Origin: an uncultured Campylobacterales bacterium
GTDB taxonomy: Bacteria > Campylobacterota > Campylobacteria > Campylobacterales > Sulfurimonadaceae
Assembly (NCBI GenBank): GCA_903892995.1
Contig: CAITKP010000018.1
Span: 1 to 47,666 of the forward strand
Direction of reading: 5' to 3'
Length of the DNA: 47,666 nt
Below the pieces are notes generated by a model. The model had not been told where the DNA came from. It worked only from the letters and a program-made list of their open reading frames with translations, and made no database searches. Positions 45,475-47,666 of the stretch are shown piece after piece (positions within the stretch are counted from its first letter, which is position 1; each line of letters begins with the position of its first letter). The translations under genes were made by a program, and so were the position numbers.

Positions 45475-46757
45475 AAATCGCAAAAAAAATTGCTTTAGCC
45501 CTACTTCTCATCGCTTCGCTTTATGGCACTGGCAGATTTGCAATGGTTGCTTATGACAGCTATGTGTTTTTACCAAGACAACCCTATTTGCAAATGCAAA
45601 CACAAAACTCCATTACGCTTAAGTGGCAAACACCAAAAGAGGAGATTGGGAGTGTTGATTATGCTGATAGTTTGCATCCAAGAGATGTGTTACATGTAAG
45701 TGAAAAAAAAGCCTCCAGATACCATTTTCTAAGCATAGAAGGTCTCAAACCTGACACTTCTTACTTTTATAGAGTCAATGCAAGTTCTCTTAAAATAGAC
45801 AATACAGAGCGAGTTTTTTGTACGCTCAATACTAAAAAAGATTTAGAACGTGTATGGTTGGTTGGCGATACGGGAGAGGATTCAGATAAACAAAAATATG
45901 TTTATAGTCAAATGCTCAAATATATCGACAATAATCTCTCAAAAATAGATATGTGGGTGATGCTTGGCGACAATGCTTACACAAGTGGAACGCAAAAACA
46001 GTTTAACAAAGATCTTTTTAATCCATACAAAGAGCTTATTAAACAAAAAAATATCTGGGCAGTGATTGGCAATCACGATGCAAGACGCTGGGCTTTTTAT
46101 GATATTTTTGATTTTCCTACAAAAGGAGAATCTGGTGGAGCAGCGAGTAAAAGTGAAAAATATTATTCTATTGATGAAGCAAACTTTCACCTTGTTATGC
46201 TAGATTCTGAGACTGAAGATAGAAGCGCAAATGGAAAAATGGCTCAGTGGCTGAAAAAAGATCTCGCTGCCAATAAAAAGAACTGGACAATTGTCGCTTT
46301 TCACCATCCTCCATACACAGATGGTTCCCATAAATCAAACAATCCAAAAGATAGCGGCGGACGTATGAAAGAGATGCGTGAGAACTTTATACCTATCTTT
46401 GATAAATATGATGTGGATTTAGTTATCAGCGGCCACTCTCACGTTTATGAGAGAAGCCGACCAATGCTAAACCATACAGGAGATAGCAAAGGGTTCAATG
46501 AAGCCTTACATGTAAAGGAGATGAATCTACAATCTTACATGAAACCTCTTGCAAAAACTCCAAACAGTGGAGTCATCTACATTGTCAATGGTTCTGGTTC
46601 AAAAGCGGATAGCGGAGATTTTAAAATCCCTGAACTTCCTATTGGCTATTCGGTCTCTGGCTCAGTTATTTTAGAGGTCACGCCAACCTCACTCAGCGAA
46701 AAGTTTTTGAGCGATAGAGGTGAGATTAAAGATAGTTTTACGATCACAAAACACTAG
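45471..46757 (+). CDS. Purple-acid-phosphatase-like exported metallophosphoesterase
   Basis: The product has 428 residues. An N-terminal hydrophobic anchor or signal (about 6-22) precedes a fibronectin-like domain (30-110) as in purple acid phosphatases. The catalytic domain has every PAP block: GDTGED, LGDNAYTSG, GNHDARR, AFHHPPYTDG and SGHSHVYERS. It should hydrolyse phosphate esters in the periplasm or at the surface. Two palindrome copies (45690-45699, 46506-46515) encode Leu-His-Val in loops. The 3' end overlaps the convergent recombinase gene by 4 bp. Confidence 0.9.
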   Translation: MKIAKKIALALLLIASLYGTGRFAMVAYDSYVFLPRQPYLQMQTQNSITLKWQTPKEEIGSVDYADSLHPRDVLHVSEKKASRYHFLSIEGLKPDTSYFYRVNASSLKIDNTERVFCTLNTKKDLERVWLVGDTGEDSDKQKYVYSQMLKYIDNNLSKIDMWVMLGDNAYTSGTQKQFNKDLFNPYKELIKQKNIWAVIGNHDARRWAFYDIFDFPTKGESGGAASKSEKYYSIDEANFHLVMLDSETEDRSANGKMAQWLKKDLAANKKNWTIVAFHHPPYTDGSHKSNNPKDSGGRMKEMRENFIPIFDKYDVDLVISGHSHVYERSRPMLNHTGDSKGFNEALHVKEMNLQSYMKPLAKTPNSGVIYIVNGSGSKADSGDFKIPELPIGYSVSGSVILEVTPTSLSEKFLSDRGEIKDSFTITKH

Positions 46758-47569
46758 GCTAAAGGGTGACAAGCCCTTATTGTCTCTTGAAGATTTTGCT
46801 TTTGAACGTGTGTGTATATCTGAGTTGTAAGCAGTGATGCATGACCTAAAAGTTCCTGAACCACTCGCAGATCGGCTCCGCCGATAATTAGCGAAGTCGC
46901 GTATGAGTGGCGCAGCACATGCGGAGAGACTCCAAGATATTTTTGTGTTATTGCATAAGCAGAAATACGGCTAAGAGCCTTGCCTTGGTAGTTGAGCCAA
47001 ACGTCATCTTTATGAAAAGGTGCTGCTTTTAAATACTCAAAGATAGCAGTAATTGCGACTCCAGCCAAAGGAACTACACGCTCTTTTTCCCCTTTTCCAT
47101 GCCTTACATGTAACCATTCATCCTCAATATCGCTACGTTTAAGATCCAAACATTCGCTGATCCTTGTTCCACTTGCATATAAAAAAAGGATCAAAGCATA
47201 ATCACGCAATCCTATCCAAGAGGATCTATCAATCAAGGATAAGCCATTTTTAACATCTGCAAAAGAGAGGAATTTAGGAAGTGTTTTAGGGACTTTTGAG
47301 AGTTTGAAGTGATTTTTTTTATCTACAAATTGACTTTTATAGCAAAAATCAAAAAAAGCGTTTACGGAGGAGAGTTTACGATTTAAAGTGCGTTTGTTAG
47401 AATATTGAGTCAATATCTTCAAAACTTCGTTGGAATCAAGGTCTATAAGATTTTTTTTGAGATCCTCCTCAATTTGAGAAAGATCACCTCTATACGCCTC
47501 GATTGTTTTTTTACTTAAAGCTTTTGTTACAGTAATATACTCAAAAAAAGCCTCTAATTCATTGGACAT
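46754..47569 (-). CDS. Tyrosine recombinase, Xer type
   Basis: The product has 271 residues. An N-terminal SAM-like core-binding domain (about 1-85) is followed by the catalytic domain with the full set: Arg in SGTRISECLDL, Lys in GKGEKER, HVLRHSYAT, GHASLLTTQIYTHV with the nucleophile Tyr. It is shorter than XerC/XerD (about 300) and than the XerH of Campylobacter and Helicobacter (about 350-360). It could be the chromosome-dimer resolvase or an accessory Xer; no integration site or phage gene lies nearby. A palindrome copy (47104-47113) encodes Leu-His-Val beside the catalytic Lys hairpin. It starts 4 nt after the preceding gene. Confidence 0.9.
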   Translation of the reverse strand: MSNELEAFFEYITVTKALSKKTIEAYRGDLSQIEEDLKKNLIDLDSNEVLKILTQYSNKRTLNRKLSSVNAFFDFCYKSQFVDKKNHFKLSKVPKTLPKFLSFADVKNGLSLIDRSSWIGLRDYALILFLYASGTRISECLDLKRSDIEDEWLHVRHGKGEKERVVPLAGVAITAIFEYLKAAPFHKDDVWLNYQGKALSRISAYAITQKYLGVSPHVLRHSYATSLIIGGADLRVVQELLGHASLLTTQIYTHVQKQNLQETIRACHPLA

Positions 47570-47573
47570 AAAA

Positions 47574-47666
47574 CTATTTTTTTACAATAAAAAACTCATC
47601 ATCTATATAAAAAGCTTTATCGCCAACATACACATAACCATCACTATTGATACTCGCTTTATAAAC
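47574..47666 (-). CDS. 3' end of an unknown gene (truncated by window edge)
   Basis: Thirty codons in an open frame end in TAG at 47574-47576. The visible tail ends with GYVYVGDKAFYIDDEFFIVKK. The frame is open up to the edge and the recombinase gene follows after 4 nt, as in an operon. I cannot name the product from so little. Confidence 0.6.
   Translation of the reverse strand, partial: VYKASINSDGYVYVGDKAFYIDDEFFIVKK

Larger units (their letters stand above)
90..47113. repeat. Iterated palindrome family TTACATGTAA (dispersed, 20 exact copies)
   Basis: Exact copies start at 90, 6470, 11786, 15096, 15290, 20328, 20342, 23740, 26827, 28854, 31308, 33743, 34957, 35262, 37464, 44354, 44787, 45690, 46506 and 47104. 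Eleven extend to CTTACATGTAAG, usually flanked by G or C. One-mismatch copies lie at 5033, 15156, 15257, 26773 and 40370. Six exact copies are intergenic. The 14 coding copies use only the frames giving Leu-His-Val or Thr-Cys-Lys; the third frame would contain TAA. Confidence 0.9.

Noticed and set aside
90-47113. TTACATGTAA as an FNR/CRP-type operator
   Set aside because: Most copies are inside genes, not promoters, and the core differs from TTGAT-N4-ATCAA.
46754-47569. Recombinase as the integrase of a mobile element
   Set aside because: No phage or transfer genes and no att-like repeats are visible, and the sequence resembles Xer rather than phage integrases.

Overview
The window looks like a core-chromosome segment of a Campylobacterota (Epsilonproteobacteria) member, most likely a Sulfurimonas-like sulfur oxidiser. 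The evidence is the low GC, the many TTG/GTG starts, a very large FlgL, the gene order ilvB-ilvH-lpxD, and biosynthetic speA next to hisS and cysE. The genus is inferred from gene content and order only. I see no rRNA, CRISPR array, IS element or prophage. One tRNA is present, tRNA-Leu(CAA).

Layout. 1-4297: truncated ftsK, flgL behind a sigma-54-type promoter, and a divergent membrane diguanylate cyclase. 4364-6421: tRNA-Leu, a pentapeptide-repeat protein and a membrane metallophosphoesterase. 6541-10341: pgaBCD for poly-N-acetylglucosamine, with no pgaA porin visible. 10420-12804: an unusual membrane-segment-free protein joining a Clp-like AAA module to an FtsH-like AAA plus M41 protease. 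12897-20317: a tight forward run flgA-ubiX-coaD-tmk-hisS-speA-cysE-aspC. 20360-28593: a reverse run with an HD-GYP protein, a small unknown protein, two tandem lpxD paralogues, ilvH, ilvB, a Ppx/GppA protein, ilvA and a CoA-binding protein. 28663-35199: dnaE, two exported proteins of unknown role, a DJ-1 protein, efp and a VF530 protein. 35345-39674: gapA-pyk facing trmA and fliP. 39798-46757: a forward envelope-glycosylation cluster (two ArnT/PMT-like transferases, a flippase-like protein, a GT9 transferase, a PAP2 phosphatase, a purple-acid-phosphatase-like enzyme). 46754-47666: a Xer-type recombinase and the 3' end of an unknown gene.

The strongest unexplained signal is a highly iterated palindrome. 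TTACATGTAA occurs 20 times exactly, often as CTTACATGTAAG, where I estimate about 0.2 by chance at 35% GC. Fourteen copies lie in genes, always in one of the two frames that avoid the TAA stop, giving Leu-His-Val or Thr-Cys-Lys. Six are intergenic, and several of these form terminator-like hairpins. It behaves like cyanobacterial HIP1 or an uptake-sequence family, but I know of no description of it.

Themes linking the genes: sessile versus motile lifestyle (GGDEF, HD-GYP, pgaBCD, flgL, flgA, fliP), outer-envelope lipid and sugar modification (two lpxD, the 39.8-46.8 kb cluster), and branched-chain amino acid synthesis (ilvB, ilvH, ilvA).
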